Assembly (NCBI RefSeq): GCF_006715025.1
Contig: NZ_VFMK01000001.1
Location: 3,100,001 to 3,164,000, forward strand
Origin: Serratia fonticola
GTDB lineage: Bacteria > Pseudomonadota > Gammaproteobacteria > Enterobacterales > Enterobacteriaceae
Length of the DNA: 64,000 nucleotides
Direction of reading: 5' to 3'
The notes under the pieces were generated by a model. The model did no database searches. It saw only the letters and a list, made by a program, of their open reading frames with translations, and was not told the origin of the DNA. The position numbers were made by a program, and so were the translations under genes. Below are positions 1-8,749 of this stretch, piece by piece; the stretch's first letter is position 1; every line of letters starts with the position of its first letter.

Positions 1-571
1 TGGCTGCCGCGCCTTCCTGTTTAAGGCGATTATGCAATTCGATTAGCTGAACGCGCATGGAAACGCGCAGTTTGGCGTCCAGGTTGGAAAGTGGCTCATC
101 GAACAGGAACACCTTCGGTTTACGTACGATGGCGCGGCCAACCGCGACGCGCTGGCATTGGCCACCGGAAAGCTGACCGGGTTTACGCTGTAGCAGATTG
201 GTGATCTCCAGTTTTTCTGCAGCATCCTGCACTCGCCGGTCAATTTCTGCCTTGCTCTCTTTACCTATCAGACCAAAGGCCATGTTCTTGTACACGGTCA
301 TGTGCGGGTAAAGCGCATAGTTCTGGAACACCATGGCGATACCCCGATCTTTGGGCATGGTGTCATTTACGCAGCGATCATGGATCATGATCTGACCTTC
401 ACTCACACTTTCCAGGCCCGCAATCATGCGCAGCAGAGTGGATTTGGCACAGCCGGAAGGGCCGACGAACACCATGAACTCACCATCCTTGATATCCAGA
501 TCCACGCCATGCAACGCCCGGAAACCGTTGGGATACACCTTTTTCACACTGTTTAATTGAATACCGGCCAT
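1..571 (-). CDS. sugar ABC transporter ATP-binding protein, UgpC/MalK type (partial)
   Basis: ATPase of a carbohydrate importer that energises the two permeases encoded just upstream. The gene starts at 571 and its C-terminal part runs off the left edge, so about 190 residues are visible. Visible landmarks are a Walker A GPSGCAKST (residues about 37-45), a Q-loop FQNYALYPHM, the signature LSGGQCQRV and a Walker B VFLFDEPLSNLD. The signature carries Cys where family members usually have Arg, and Walker A has Ala where Gly is usual. The regulatory TOBE-like C-terminus that would identify the subfamily is not in the window. It lies 25 bases downstream of the permease gene, as the last visible gene of a minus-strand operon. 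The substrate cannot be told from sequence. Confidence 0.93.
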   Translation of the reverse strand, partial: MAGIQLNSVKKVYPNGFRALHGVDLDIKDGEFMVFVGPSGCAKSTLLRMIAGLESVSEGQIMIHDRCVNDTMPKDRGIAMVFQNYALYPHMTVYKNMAFGLIGKESKAEIDRRVQDAAEKLEITNLLQRKPGQLSGGQCQRVAVGRAIVRKPKVFLFDEPLSNLDAKLRVSMRVQLIELHNRLKQEGAAA

Positions 572-596
572 ATCTGTTTACCTTGTTTGTTCGCGG

Positions 597-1418
597 TTAG
601 CCTTTGACGCCAGCACTGGCGATACCCTGGATAAAATAACGTTGGAAAAGGATGAACAGCATCAGCATCGGGATCACCGCCATCAGTGCCCCGGCCATCA
701 GCAGCGGATATTCCACCCCGGCCCGGCTGGAGAGCGAAGCCAGCCCCACAGGCAAGGTCAGTTTTTCGGTGGTGGTGTTGACGATCAGCGGCCACATCAG
801 GTTATTCCAGCTCCACAACCCATTGATGATGATGCAGGCAATGATGCCGGGGCGGATCAGCGGCAGCATGATGCGCCAGAAAATGGCAAAGTAGCTGTAG
901 CCGTCGATCAACGCGGCTTCCTCCATCTCTTTGGGCACCGCCAGGAAAAACTGGCGCAGCAGGAAGGTGGCGTAAATACTGAAAATCCCCGGTAGCACCA
1001 GGCCGGTAATGCTGTTGACCAACCCCATTTTCTGTACCACCAGAAACTGCGGGATAAGAAATGCCTGGCCGGGCACCATCAGGATCGAGATACAGATCAG
1101 AAACACCGTGTCACGCCCACGGAAATGCAGGCGAGAGAAACCGTAGGCCGCCATCGTGGCAATCACCATTTGTAACGTCACGGTGGAGAAGGTGGCCAAC
1201 AGTGAGTTGATATAGAAATCAGCGAAAGGGATCTCACGCATGATCTTGCTATAGGCCTGCAGGCTGGGGTTTTCCGGTAGTAACGTCAGCGGTATCTGGA
1301 TGCTTTCCGCCTGGGTTTTCAGTGAGGTCACCAGCATCCAGATAAAGGGCACCACCGAGGCGAGTGCAGCCAGGATCATAAACAGATAGACCAACGCTTT
1401 TTTGCTCATACTCATCAT
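597..1418 (-). CDS. sugar ABC transporter permease, MalG/UgpE type
   Basis: Inner-membrane permease subunit of the sugar importer, 273 residues, the usual size for the MalG-like partner. It has an N-terminal membrane segment (about residues 8-30) followed by five more hydrophobic stretches. The cytoplasmic EAA loop is seen as EEAALIDG (about residues 187-194), which docks on the ATPase. The start could be either of two nearby ATGs (1418 or 1412), and the difference is negligible. It sits 7 bases after the MalF-like permease gene and before the ATPase gene, so the transporter is encoded in the order binding protein, permease, permease, ATPase. Confidence 0.93.
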   Translation of the reverse strand: MMSMSKKALVYLFMILAALASVVPFIWMLVTSLKTQAESIQIPLTLLPENPSLQAYSKIMREIPFADFYINSLLATFSTVTLQMVIATMAAYGFSRLHFRGRDTVFLICISILMVPGQAFLIPQFLVVQKMGLVNSITGLVLPGIFSIYATFLLRQFFLAVPKEMEEAALIDGYSYFAIFWRIMLPLIRPGIIACIIINGLWSWNNLMWPLIVNTTTEKLTLPVGLASLSSRAGVEYPLLMAGALMAVIPMLMLFILFQRYFIQGIASAGVKG

Positions 1419-1425
1419 GGTCTCC

Positions 1426-2367
1426 TCAGCTCACTTTCAAGCGTTTACCGATCATCATCTGTATCAATGTGATCAACAGGGTCACGCCAAACAGTACGAC
1501 GGTGATCGCGGAGGCGTAGCCTTTCTCCTGCAGGTAGAAGGCGTATTTGTAGAACAGATTGGTAATGGTCATTACGTCACTTTCTACCAATGCGCGGTCA
1601 AACATCAGGAACACCACATCGAAGATTTGCAGGATCTCAATAAAGCTCATCACCGAGACAAAGAACAACGTTGGAACCATCATCGGCAACGTAATGCTAA
1701 AGAAACGCCGCAGGGTACTGATACCGTCGATATCCGCGGCTTCATATAACTGACGGGGAATGCTCTGCAAACCGGCGAGCAAGATGATGATTTTCAGCGC
1801 CAACGACGACCAGATAATGATGATGGAAACGCTGATACGTACCACATCAGGGTCCGAAAGCCAGGCGACTGGCGAAATATTCAGCAGGTTGAGCCCTTGG
1901 TTAATCAGGCCAAAATCTTTGTTAAACAACCATTGCCATACCATCGCCACCGCCGCAGGCATGGTTACCGCCGGTAAGAACAGCAGGGTGCGTAACACTG
2001 TTTTGCCACGGATATTCTGATTCAGCCCAATGGCCAGCAGCAAAGACAACAACAGGATCACCGGTACGCACACCACCACATAAAACAGTGTGTTGAAGGC
2101 GGCGGTATAGAAATCATCATCCTCAAACAGGTTGACGTAGTTGTCGACGCTGATGGTGGTCCAGCTCATAAACTGGTTGAGGTCGGTAAAGCTGTAAAAA
2201 ATGTTCTGTAGAAAGGGGATGAAGTAAAACACCGTTAAGCCGATCACCAGTGGCAGGATCATCACCCACCCCCAGAAGCGTTCGGCCCGCTCCAGGCGGC
2301 TCAAGGCAGTGCGCGGTTTACTTGTTACTTTTTTTACGTTGGCCGAAGCCGTTTCTGCCAGCGACAT
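1426..2367 (-). CDS. sugar ABC transporter permease, MalF/UgpA type
   Basis: Inner-membrane permease subunit, 313 residues with the chosen ATG at 2367, which has AGGTGAGGA upstream. An in-frame GTG 15 bases earlier (2382) would add five residues and is less likely. A short cytoplasmic tail rich in basic residues is followed by six predicted membrane segments. The EAA loop reads YEAADIDG near residue 215. It pairs with the MalG-like permease that follows it 7 bases downstream. The binding-protein gene lies 79 bases upstream with an inverted repeat in between, a common arrangement for lowering permease expression relative to the binding protein. Confidence 0.92.
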   Translation of the reverse strand: MSLAETASANVKKVTSKPRTALSRLERAERFWGWVMILPLVIGLTVFYFIPFLQNIFYSFTDLNQFMSWTTISVDNYVNLFEDDDFYTAAFNTLFYVVVCVPVILLLSLLLAIGLNQNIRGKTVLRTLLFLPAVTMPAAVAMVWQWLFNKDFGLINQGLNLLNISPVAWLSDPDVVRISVSIIIIWSSLALKIIILLAGLQSIPRQLYEAADIDGISTLRRFFSITLPMMVPTLFFVSVMSFIEILQIFDVVFLMFDRALVESDVMTITNLFYKYAFYLQEKGYASAITVVLFGVTLLITLIQMMIGKRLKVS

Positions 2368-2403
2368 GACGCCATTCCTCACCTTTGACTGCTCAGTGTT
2401 TCC

Positions 2404-2437
2404 GCTGCGGCACGTCTTCGGGTAGACCGGCCGCAGC
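2404..2437 (-). terminator. intercistronic inverted repeat (attenuator-like)
   Basis: Arms GCTGCGGC (2404-2411) and GCCGCAGC (2430-2437) pair perfectly over 8 bp around an 18-base loop. The hairpin lies between the binding-protein gene and the first permease gene. There is no T-run, so partial termination or 3'-end stabilisation of the binding-protein transcript is more likely than full termination. Confidence 0.5.
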
Positions 2438-2445
2438 AGGGGGAA

Positions 2446-3699
2446 TTACTGCTCCATGATGCGTTCGATCTTCTTGACCGACTTATCCATTTCGCTACGG
2501 GCATCTGCACCCATAAAGATTTTCTTCAGGCTGGTGATCCACATGTTTTGCCATTTCGGCGTATTGGTGCCCGCCGTCGGATAGGCCTCGGTCACTTCCA
2601 GCGTCTGGATATAGGGTGTCACGTCAACCTTCTTGATTTCCTCGGCCCAGGCTTTGGCGGCCACCTTATTGGCTGGGATAACCACCTTCGCCAAGGTTGC
2701 CTGTGAGGCTTCGCTGCTCATAAACTCAATGTATTTCCAGGCTTCCTGTTTATGCGCACTTTTGGCGGACATGGCATAGGCCAGACTGTGAGCCACACCA
2801 GATTGCCGTTCAATCTTCGGCATCATCACCACACCGATGTGATCGTTGATCAGCGGGTTATTGGCAAAAGGTGCCGCCAGCCAGGAACCGGCATACACCA
2901 TCGCCGCCCGGTTGGATTGGAAGATATTTTCGGTTTTCACTTCACTCATCTGCTGGGCGGTCGGCATCTGTCCGTCTTTCATCATTGTCTGCAACTGTTC
3001 GTAGACCCAGATGGCGTTGTCATTAGCGATATCCGTCGGCTGGCCGTTCTTGGGGACGATGTGATTGCCTTTTTGGAACAGCAGATTCATGTAGCTGTCC
3101 TGACCGTCAATACTGAGATCCATTACCAGTGGGAAGGCGCTGCCTTTTAGTCCGGTTTTGAGCTCGCTCGCTTTCTTCTTCAGATCGTCCCAGCTCCAGT
3201 CATTGGTGGGATAGCTGACACCAGCCTGATCGAACAGCTTTTTGTTGTACCATACGGCAATGGAGTCAACGTCACGGGGGATAGCCATCTGCTGGCCGTC
3301 ATATTGGTACGCCTTTACCGAACTGGCGACAATATTATCCAGATTCACATCACCGTCTTTTAAATAAGGTGTTAAGGGAGCCATAATGCCGTTTTTAGCG
3401 TATTGAACAAAATAAGGCATATTTATCCAAAATACGTCTGGTGCGACTCCTCCCGCAGCGGCCGAATCTAATTTGACAAAGTATTGTGCGGCTGGGGTTA
3501 ATTCAATCTCGACTTTAATATTAGGATTGGCTTGCTCAAAACGTTTGGCAATCTCCTGTTCGGCAGGTAATTGGTTTCTATCCCAGACGGCATAGCGTAA
3601 TGTAATCTGGTCGGCGGCATATAACATAGTTGGCAATAATAAAGCGGCTGCAACAGCTGAATGCATTAGAAAACGGCCTGCGTTTTTTCTAGGTGACAT
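2446..3699 (-). CDS. extracellular sugar-binding protein (family 1 solute-binding)
   Basis: Periplasmic substrate-binding protein of 417 residues that delivers a carbohydrate to the permeases encoded downstream. The N-terminus is a Sec signal peptide: basic MSPRKNAGR, a hydrophobic core, and a probable cleavage after MLYA. The mature protein shows typical family 1 features, including FEQANPNIKVE, APDVFWINM and the AWKYIEFM segment near the C-terminal third. It is the first gene of the operon, divergent from the DUF4091 gene. The ligand is unknown. The DUF4091 neighbour hints at an oligosaccharide or glycoside, but that is inference only. Confidence 0.93.
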   Translation of the reverse strand: MSPRKNAGRFLMHSAVAAALLLPTMLYAADQITLRYAVWDRNQLPAEQEIAKRFEQANPNIKVEIELTPAAQYFVKLDSAAAGGVAPDVFWINMPYFVQYAKNGIMAPLTPYLKDGDVNLDNIVASSVKAYQYDGQQMAIPRDVDSIAVWYNKKLFDQAGVSYPTNDWSWDDLKKKASELKTGLKGSAFPLVMDLSIDGQDSYMNLLFQKGNHIVPKNGQPTDIANDNAIWVYEQLQTMMKDGQMPTAQQMSEVKTENIFQSNRAAMVYAGSWLAAPFANNPLINDHIGVVMMPKIERQSGVAHSLAYAMSAKSAHKQEAWKYIEFMSSEASQATLAKVVIPANKVAAKAWAEEIKKVDVTPYIQTLEVTEAYPTAGTNTPKWQNMWITSLKKIFMGADARSEMDKSVKKIERIMEQ

Positions 3700-4160
3700 T
3701 GCTTGACCCTCGGTGTGCGGCGAATAAATTCTTTGCTAACGTGAATTCTTTCTATCCCTTAACTTTCAATGTGTCAATGCCCTCTGCGCGCCCCAAAATG
3801 GCGCAGTAATCTTTCACTGTTGTTAAGAACGAAAGGGGGAGGATACAAACCGAAAGGGTGATTTGTTGATAATCTGTTAACGGGGAAGCCGGGGGAATCC
3901 CTTATCAGGCGGCATTTATGGGGTGGCAAGGGCATAGGAATAACTGATAACCCCTGCACCAATATGGGGATTAAAAACGTTTTAATTGTGCAGGCGCTGA
4001 TATCTTTCATTTTTGTGATGCAAATAAACAAAAAAAATGTTTTTCGCTGAGCGGCAACGCACTTTGCGTCATTTTCACCATCCTCTATTGTCTGTGATGA
4101 AAAAACCCGTTAGCCTTAAATTAAATCAACTCCGCTATTGAATGTAAGAGGGCTATTATT
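3700..4160. promoter_or_regulatory. divergent intergenic region between binding-protein and DUF4091 genes
   Basis: This 461-base region must hold both divergent promoters. It is AT-rich near the DUF4091 side. A TTTTGTGATGCAAATAAACA segment around 4013-4032 keeps one good half of a CRP site (TGTGA) but the other half is poor. No open reading frame here looks real. Confidence 0.4.
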
Positions 4161-5822
4161 ATGCGCCTGTCATTAATATTTACCCATTGCCTGGAGAAAA
4201 TATTCCATCAGCATCACTTGCCTCAGATTGAACAGCAAAGACAATTCAGTTGTCTTGATAATGAATCACTCTCTTGGCAAGCCGTATATTGCTTATATAA
4301 AGAGGATAATGAAACCCGCCGAGAATTGCGTTATCGACTGGAAGGTGAATTGGCAGAGTATATCAGCGTACGGCAGGTACAATCGGTCCCCAGCCACTTT
4401 CCATGCTATGCAGAAGTGGATGAGAACTATCTCACTACGGAGCCGGGTCTATTTCCAGATTTGTTAATGCCTATCGCTGAACAGCGCTTTTTTGCCGCTT
4501 GTCGATATTACGGCAGCTTATGGTTTACGTTTTCACCACCACCGAAGGGCATGTCAGGTGGCGACTATCCGTTAACGCTAACGCTTTTTGATCAGGAGAC
4601 AGACGAGGAACTGGCAGTGGCAACCATGACCTTGCATGTGGTTGCTACCGCCTTGCCACGGCAGACGCTGTTGCATACCGAATGGCTGCACACCGACTGC
4701 CTGGCGGATTATTATCAGATCGCCGTGTTCAGTACGGAATACTGGCAGGCGGTGCGTAATTATGTGCGCAATGCGGTGGCCAACGGCGTGAATATGCTGC
4801 TGACGCCGATTTTTACCCCGCCGCTGGATACCGCTATCGGCGGCGAGCGGACCACCGTACAACTGATTGGTGTGGCGCGCACCGCTGCGGGGTTTCAGTT
4901 TGATTTCAGCCGGTTGGCACAGTGGGTGGATCTGGCGCAAGAGGAGGGGATTGAGCACTTTGAAATCTCCCCGCTGTTTACCCAGTGGGGGGCGGCACAT
5001 GCCCCGAAGATCGTGGTGGACGTGGCGGGTGAGATGCAGAAACTGTTTGGCTGGCATACTGACGCACATGGGCATGAGTATCAACAGTTTCTGCAGGCCT
5101 TGTTGCCTGAGCTTACCGGCTGGTTTCGCAAACGTAACCTGCAACAGAATGTGTGGTTCCATATTTCCGATGAGCCCAGGTTGGAAAATATCACGGACTA
5201 TCAACGAGCCAGTGACGCATTGCGCCCATTACTGGATGGGTTTCGTACTTTCGATGCACTCTCCGATTTTGATTTTTATCAGCGCGGGTTGGTCGAGACC
5301 CCGGTCGTGGCGACCGATCATCTGGAACCTTTTCTGGAACATCAGGTTCCGCATCTGTGGGCCTATTACTGCTGCTTACAAAAAGTGGAGGTATCTAACC
5401 GCTTCTTTGCCCAACCCTCTGCCCGTAACCGTATTCTGGGCGTGCAACTGTACTTGTACCACATCAGTGGTTTTCTCCACTGGGGCTACAACTTCTATAA
5501 CAGCAGCCATTCGCTTGAGAAGCTGAATCCCTATGCGGTTACCGACAGCGGAAATGCGTTCCCTTCCGGCGATCCTTTTGTGGTCTACCCCGGCCCGGAT
5601 TTGATGCCGCTTGAGTCGTTGCGTCTGCGGGTTTTCCATCAGGGTCTGCAGGATCTGCGCGCGTTGCAACTGCTGGAAAGTCTGACCGATCGTTCCACGG
5701 TTGAGCAACTCATTGAGCAGGCACTGGGGATGCGCATTACCTTCAAACGCTATCCTCATCAAGCTTCGGCACTGCTGCGATTACGTGAGGCGGTGAATGC
5801 TCGTATTGAAGCCGAGCTATAA
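4161..5822 (+). CDS. DUF4091 domain protein, glycoside-hydrolase-like
   Basis: A 553-residue protein without a clear signal peptide, so probably cytoplasmic. The C-terminal two thirds resembles DUF4091, which has a glycosidase-like barrel. Visible segments are FEISPLFTQWGA, WFHISDEP (about residues 331-338, an acidic pair placed like catalytic carboxylates), RILGVQLYLY and a late SLRLRVFHQGLQDL. The ATG has AAGAGGG upstream. It is transcribed divergently from a sugar ABC transporter, which suggests it acts on the imported glycan or a derivative. Catalytic activity is not established for the family as far as I know, so the function remains a guess. Confidence 0.8.
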   Translation: MRLSLIFTHCLEKIFHQHHLPQIEQQRQFSCLDNESLSWQAVYCLYKEDNETRRELRYRLEGELAEYISVRQVQSVPSHFPCYAEVDENYLTTEPGLFPDLLMPIAEQRFFAACRYYGSLWFTFSPPPKGMSGGDYPLTLTLFDQETDEELAVATMTLHVVATALPRQTLLHTEWLHTDCLADYYQIAVFSTEYWQAVRNYVRNAVANGVNMLLTPIFTPPLDTAIGGERTTVQLIGVARTAAGFQFDFSRLAQWVDLAQEEGIEHFEISPLFTQWGAAHAPKIVVDVAGEMQKLFGWHTDAHGHEYQQFLQALLPELTGWFRKRNLQQNVWFHISDEPRLENITDYQRASDALRPLLDGFRTFDALSDFDFYQRGLVETPVVATDHLEPFLEHQVPHLWAYYCCLQKVEVSNRFFAQPSARNRILGVQLYLYHISGFLHWGYNFYNSSHSLEKLNPYAVTDSGNAFPSGDPFVVYPGPDLMPLESLRLRVFHQGLQDLRALQLLESLTDRSTVEQLIEQALGMRITFKRYPHQASALLRLREAVNARIEAEL

Positions 5823-5831
5823 AAATGATTG

Positions 5832-5860
5832 GGCGCTGGTGAAAGAGCGCCTTATTTTTC
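5832..5860 (+). terminator. rho-independent terminator after the DUF4091 gene
   Basis: Stem GGCGCT (5832-5837) pairs with AGCGCC (5846-5851) and is followed by TTATTTTT. It sits 10 bases after the stop codon of the DUF4091 gene. Confidence 0.75.
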
Positions 5861-5974
5861 ACTCTTTTGCTATACCTGATATGTCGCTTGATTTCATTTT
5901 TCCGTCATGAAACTGACATGTTAAGGTCATGGCGCTGGCTTAAGTTTGCAGCGACTAGGCCAGGAGATAACAAG

Positions 5975-7690
5975 ATGTTTAGCTTGGATACCTTGCTGCA
6001 AGATGCATTTCCCAACCGCAAGCCCCCCGCCTGGCAGCGCAGCCTGCTAAGAACCTTACTCTTCGAGAAAGAATTCAAACAGTTTGCCGCCGATTATCCT
6101 CATCTGAAAGGATTAGACCTGATCGAACAGGTGGTGGACTACTTCAACCTGAGTTGCGAACTGGTGGATGGCGATCTGGAAAATATCCCCAGCCAAGGCC
6201 CGGTTGTGTTGGTTGCCAACCATCCGATTGGTTCGCTGGATGGGTTGGTGCTGCTGCGAGCCGTGGCAGCGGTCCGGCCAGACGTCAAAGTGGTTGCCAG
6301 CCAGATCCTGACTTATATCGAGCCGTTACGCAGCTTGTTCGTGCCGGTCGATAATGTCAGCAATCGTACTAGTCGCAAGCAGATTGAGGCCATGCAGGCG
6401 CAACTGGACAATCAGGGAGTATTGATTCTGTTCCCTGCGGGCGAAGTCTCGCGCATGAGTGCCAAAGGTATCCGCGACGGCCATTGGCATACTGGCTTTC
6501 TGCGTCTGGCGGCGAAAGCGCGAGCACCTATCGTACCGATCCATATCAGCGCACGTAACAGCGCGCTGTTCTATTTCACCTCCTTGATTTACCGCCCGTT
6601 ATCCACCTTATTGCTTGTTCGTGAAATGTTTAAGCAGCGCGGTGGGCGGATCAAAATCCGTATCGGTGGCCGCATTCCCTTTGCTCATTGGCACGATGGT
6701 CATACCCACGCGCGCGATCTGGCTGGGCGTTTTCGTCGTCATGTCTATTTTCTTGGCCAAGGAAAACCTGGGCTGTTTACCAGCGAGTCCGCCATCGCTT
6801 TGCCGGAAGAACGCCTGGAATTAAAGAAGGCGTTAGCTGGCTGTGAACGGCTGGGAACGACGCCGGATGGTAAAAGTATTTTCCTCTATCGGCGGCAAGA
6901 GGAAGACAGAACGCCGATCCTGCGTGAACTTGGCCGCCTGCGTGAGATCGCTTTCCGTGCCGTTGGTGAAGGTTCGGGGCGGCGGCGCGATCTGGACAGC
7001 TTCGACGACGATTATTATCACCTGGTTTTATGGGATGAAGACGAGCTGGAGATTGTCGGGGCTTATCGCTTTATTCCTACGGCACCGCAACTGGCGAAGA
7101 AAGGTCTTGAAAGCATCTACAGTAATAGCCTGTTCCATTACGATGAGGATATGGCGCCGATCCTGGCACAGGGGATTGAGCTGGGGCGCAGCTTTATTCA
7201 ACCTGCTTATTGGGGAAAGCGTGGCCTGGATTATCTGTGGTTGGGCATTGGCGCCTATCTGGCAAAATACCCGCAATATCGCTACCTGTTTGGCCCGGTA
7301 TCTATCTCCGGGGGGATGCCGGTTGCCGCTCGCGATCTGCTGATTGCCTTCTACCGGCTCTATTTTTCCCCTGAGCACGCCATGGCCCAGTCACGCCAAC
7401 CTTATCCTGCATCACTGCCGCAGGTATTGGCTCAGTTTGCTGGTAATAACTATCAGGAAGATCTGGTGCGGTTGAAAAGCTTGCTGAGCAATATTGGCTG
7501 CTCAATCCCCACCCTGTACAAGCAATACACTGAACTGTGTGAGCCGGGAGGGGTGCAGTTTATTGATTTTGGCACCGATCCGGCGTTTAACAACTGTATT
7601 GATGGCCTGGTATTGGTGGATTTGACGCGGCTTAAGCCCGCGCGCTATCAGCGTTACATCGCGGTTCACCACATACCGCAAACGGCTTGA
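5975..7690 (+). CDS. olsF: bifunctional ornithine-lipid acyltransferase OlsF
   Basis: A 571-residue fusion of two acyltransferases. The N-terminal half (about residues 1-270) is a PlsC/OlsA-like O-acyltransferase with NHPIGSLDG (His and Asp) and the substrate segment FPAGEVSR. The C-terminal half (about 300-571) is an OlsB-like GNAT N-acyltransferase, with YRFIPTAPQ, ELGRSFI and FGPVSISG. In known OlsF proteins the C-terminal half acylates ornithine and the N-terminal half adds the second acyl chain, giving phosphorus-free ornithine lipid at the inner membrane. The ATG at 5975 is preceded by AGGAG. An upstream in-frame ATG (5867) would overlap the preceding terminator region and is rejected. 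No phosphate box was identified. Confidence 0.88.
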   Translation: MFSLDTLLQDAFPNRKPPAWQRSLLRTLLFEKEFKQFAADYPHLKGLDLIEQVVDYFNLSCELVDGDLENIPSQGPVVLVANHPIGSLDGLVLLRAVAAVRPDVKVVASQILTYIEPLRSLFVPVDNVSNRTSRKQIEAMQAQLDNQGVLILFPAGEVSRMSAKGIRDGHWHTGFLRLAAKARAPIVPIHISARNSALFYFTSLIYRPLSTLLLVREMFKQRGGRIKIRIGGRIPFAHWHDGHTHARDLAGRFRRHVYFLGQGKPGLFTSESAIALPEERLELKKALAGCERLGTTPDGKSIFLYRRQEEDRTPILRELGRLREIAFRAVGEGSGRRRDLDSFDDDYYHLVLWDEDELEIVGAYRFIPTAPQLAKKGLESIYSNSLFHYDEDMAPILAQGIELGRSFIQPAYWGKRGLDYLWLGIGAYLAKYPQYRYLFGPVSISGGMPVAARDLLIAFYRLYFSPEHAMAQSRQPYPASLPQVLAQFAGNNYQEDLVRLKSLLSNIGCSIPTLYKQYTELCEPGGVQFIDFGTDPAFNNCIDGLVLVDLTRLKPARYQRYIAVHHIPQTA

Positions 7691-7700
7691 CGCCATACTG

Positions 7701-7744
7701 TGCCCCGGCGGAGAAGCAGGGCAGATCGGTTCTCCGTTGGGGCA
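7701..7744. terminator. bidirectional terminator-like inverted repeat
   Basis: Arms 7701-7715 (TGCCCCGGCGGAGAA) and 7730-7744 (TTCTCCGTTGGGGCA) pair over 15 positions with one mismatch or wobble. The repeat lies between the convergent olsF and LysR genes, where a shared terminator is expected. The T-run is weak. Confidence 0.6.
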
Positions 7745-7765
7745 ATGACGATAAACCTGGGTGTC

Positions 7766-8659
7766 TTAAGGCTGATAGCGTAGCGCTTCTACGATCAGCG
7801 AGAGAGCTGATGATGACGTAGACCGGTTGGCATAGAAGATATGAAGCCCAGGGAACGTCGGGCACCACTCTTTCATCACCGCGCAGAGGCGTCCATCCGC
7901 GATATACGGTAGCGCCAGTTCCTCTGGCATATAGGCCAGGCCACATCCTGCCACTGCGGCATCAATCGCTGGGTAAATGCTGTTAAACGTCCAAGGCCCC
8001 GCCACACGTACCTGCAGGTTGCGGTTACCTTTTTTTAGCTCCCAGGCATAAACCCCACCGCGCAACGAGAAACGCATATTGATGCAACGGTGAAGCGTCA
8101 GATCCGACGGGACCTTTGGTCGAGGATGTTTCTTCAGGTAGGAGGGCGCTCCGACAATCGCCATCCGAACATCCGGCGATATCCGCACCGATGTCATACC
8201 TTTGGCAATCTGATCGCCAAAACGGACACCGGCATCGTAACGCTCCCCCACGATATCAGCCAGCCCGGAATCGACGCTGATTTCAATCTTGACGTCGGGA
8301 TACTCAGGCTGCAGCTTTGCCAATTTGGGCCATAAAACGGTATTCAGTGCGAAATCGGAGGCGGTGATGCGTACGGTGCCAACGGGTTTGTCACGCAATT
8401 CACCAAAGGCCGTCAACTCATGTTCAATCGCCTCGAAGCGGGGAGTCACTCGCTGGATTAATCGCTCACCCGCTTCAGTCGGCGAAACGCTCCGGGTGGT
8501 GCGCGTTAACAAGCGAAGCCCCAGCCGCGTTTCAAGGGCGCGAATGGTATGGCTCAAGGCTGATTGTGATACGCCCAGTTGCGCAGCTGCGCGCGTAAAG
8601 CTACGTTCGCGGGCTACGGCAAGGAATGCCTGGATGTCGCGTAAATTCTCACCTGACAT
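7766..8659 (-). CDS. LysR-family transcriptional regulator (paralogue 1)
   Basis: A 297-residue LysR regulator. The N-terminal winged helix-turn-helix reads FLAVARERSFTRAAAQLGVS, followed by a periplasmic-binding-type effector domain. The ATG at 8659 is chosen because it gives exactly the same length and register as the adjacent paralogue. An ATG at 8686 would add nine residues but has no Shine-Dalgarno. It lies immediately downstream of a second LysR gene in the same orientation. The two share the helix-turn-helix almost word for word and long stretches of the effector domain, so they look like a tandem duplication. It probably regulates the divergent aldo/keto reductase operon. Confidence 0.92.
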   Translation of the reverse strand: MSGENLRDIQAFLAVARERSFTRAAAQLGVSQSALSHTIRALETRLGLRLLTRTTRSVSPTEAGERLIQRVTPRFEAIEHELTAFGELRDKPVGTVRITASDFALNTVLWPKLAKLQPEYPDVKIEISVDSGLADIVGERYDAGVRFGDQIAKGMTSVRISPDVRMAIVGAPSYLKKHPRPKVPSDLTLHRCINMRFSLRGGVYAWELKKGNRNLQVRVAGPWTFNSIYPAIDAAVAGCGLAYMPEELALPYIADGRLCAVMKEWCPTFPGLHIFYANRSTSSSALSLIVEALRYQP

Positions 8660-8696
8660 AATGCTATTCAACCCATCAGTATGCATGAATTAAGGT

Positions 8697-8740
8697 GGAC
8701 TTATCCCCATCAGGTCATCATGCCTTGTGGGGATAAGTCC
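8697..8740. repeat. 13-bp perfect inverted repeat between the two LysR genes
   Basis: GGACTTATCCCCA (8697-8709) and TGGGGATAAGTCC (8728-8740) are perfect complements around an 18-base spacer. There is no T-run on either side, so this is either a weak terminator for the upstream LysR gene or an operator or attenuator in front of the downstream one. Confidence 0.65.
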
Positions 8741-8749
8741 GCTGCGGTA

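Noticed and set aside
4578..5204. Antisense open frame of 208 codons opposite the DUF4091 gene
   Set aside because: It is a shadow of the sense frame, with composition skewed to His and Gln and no recognisable domain.
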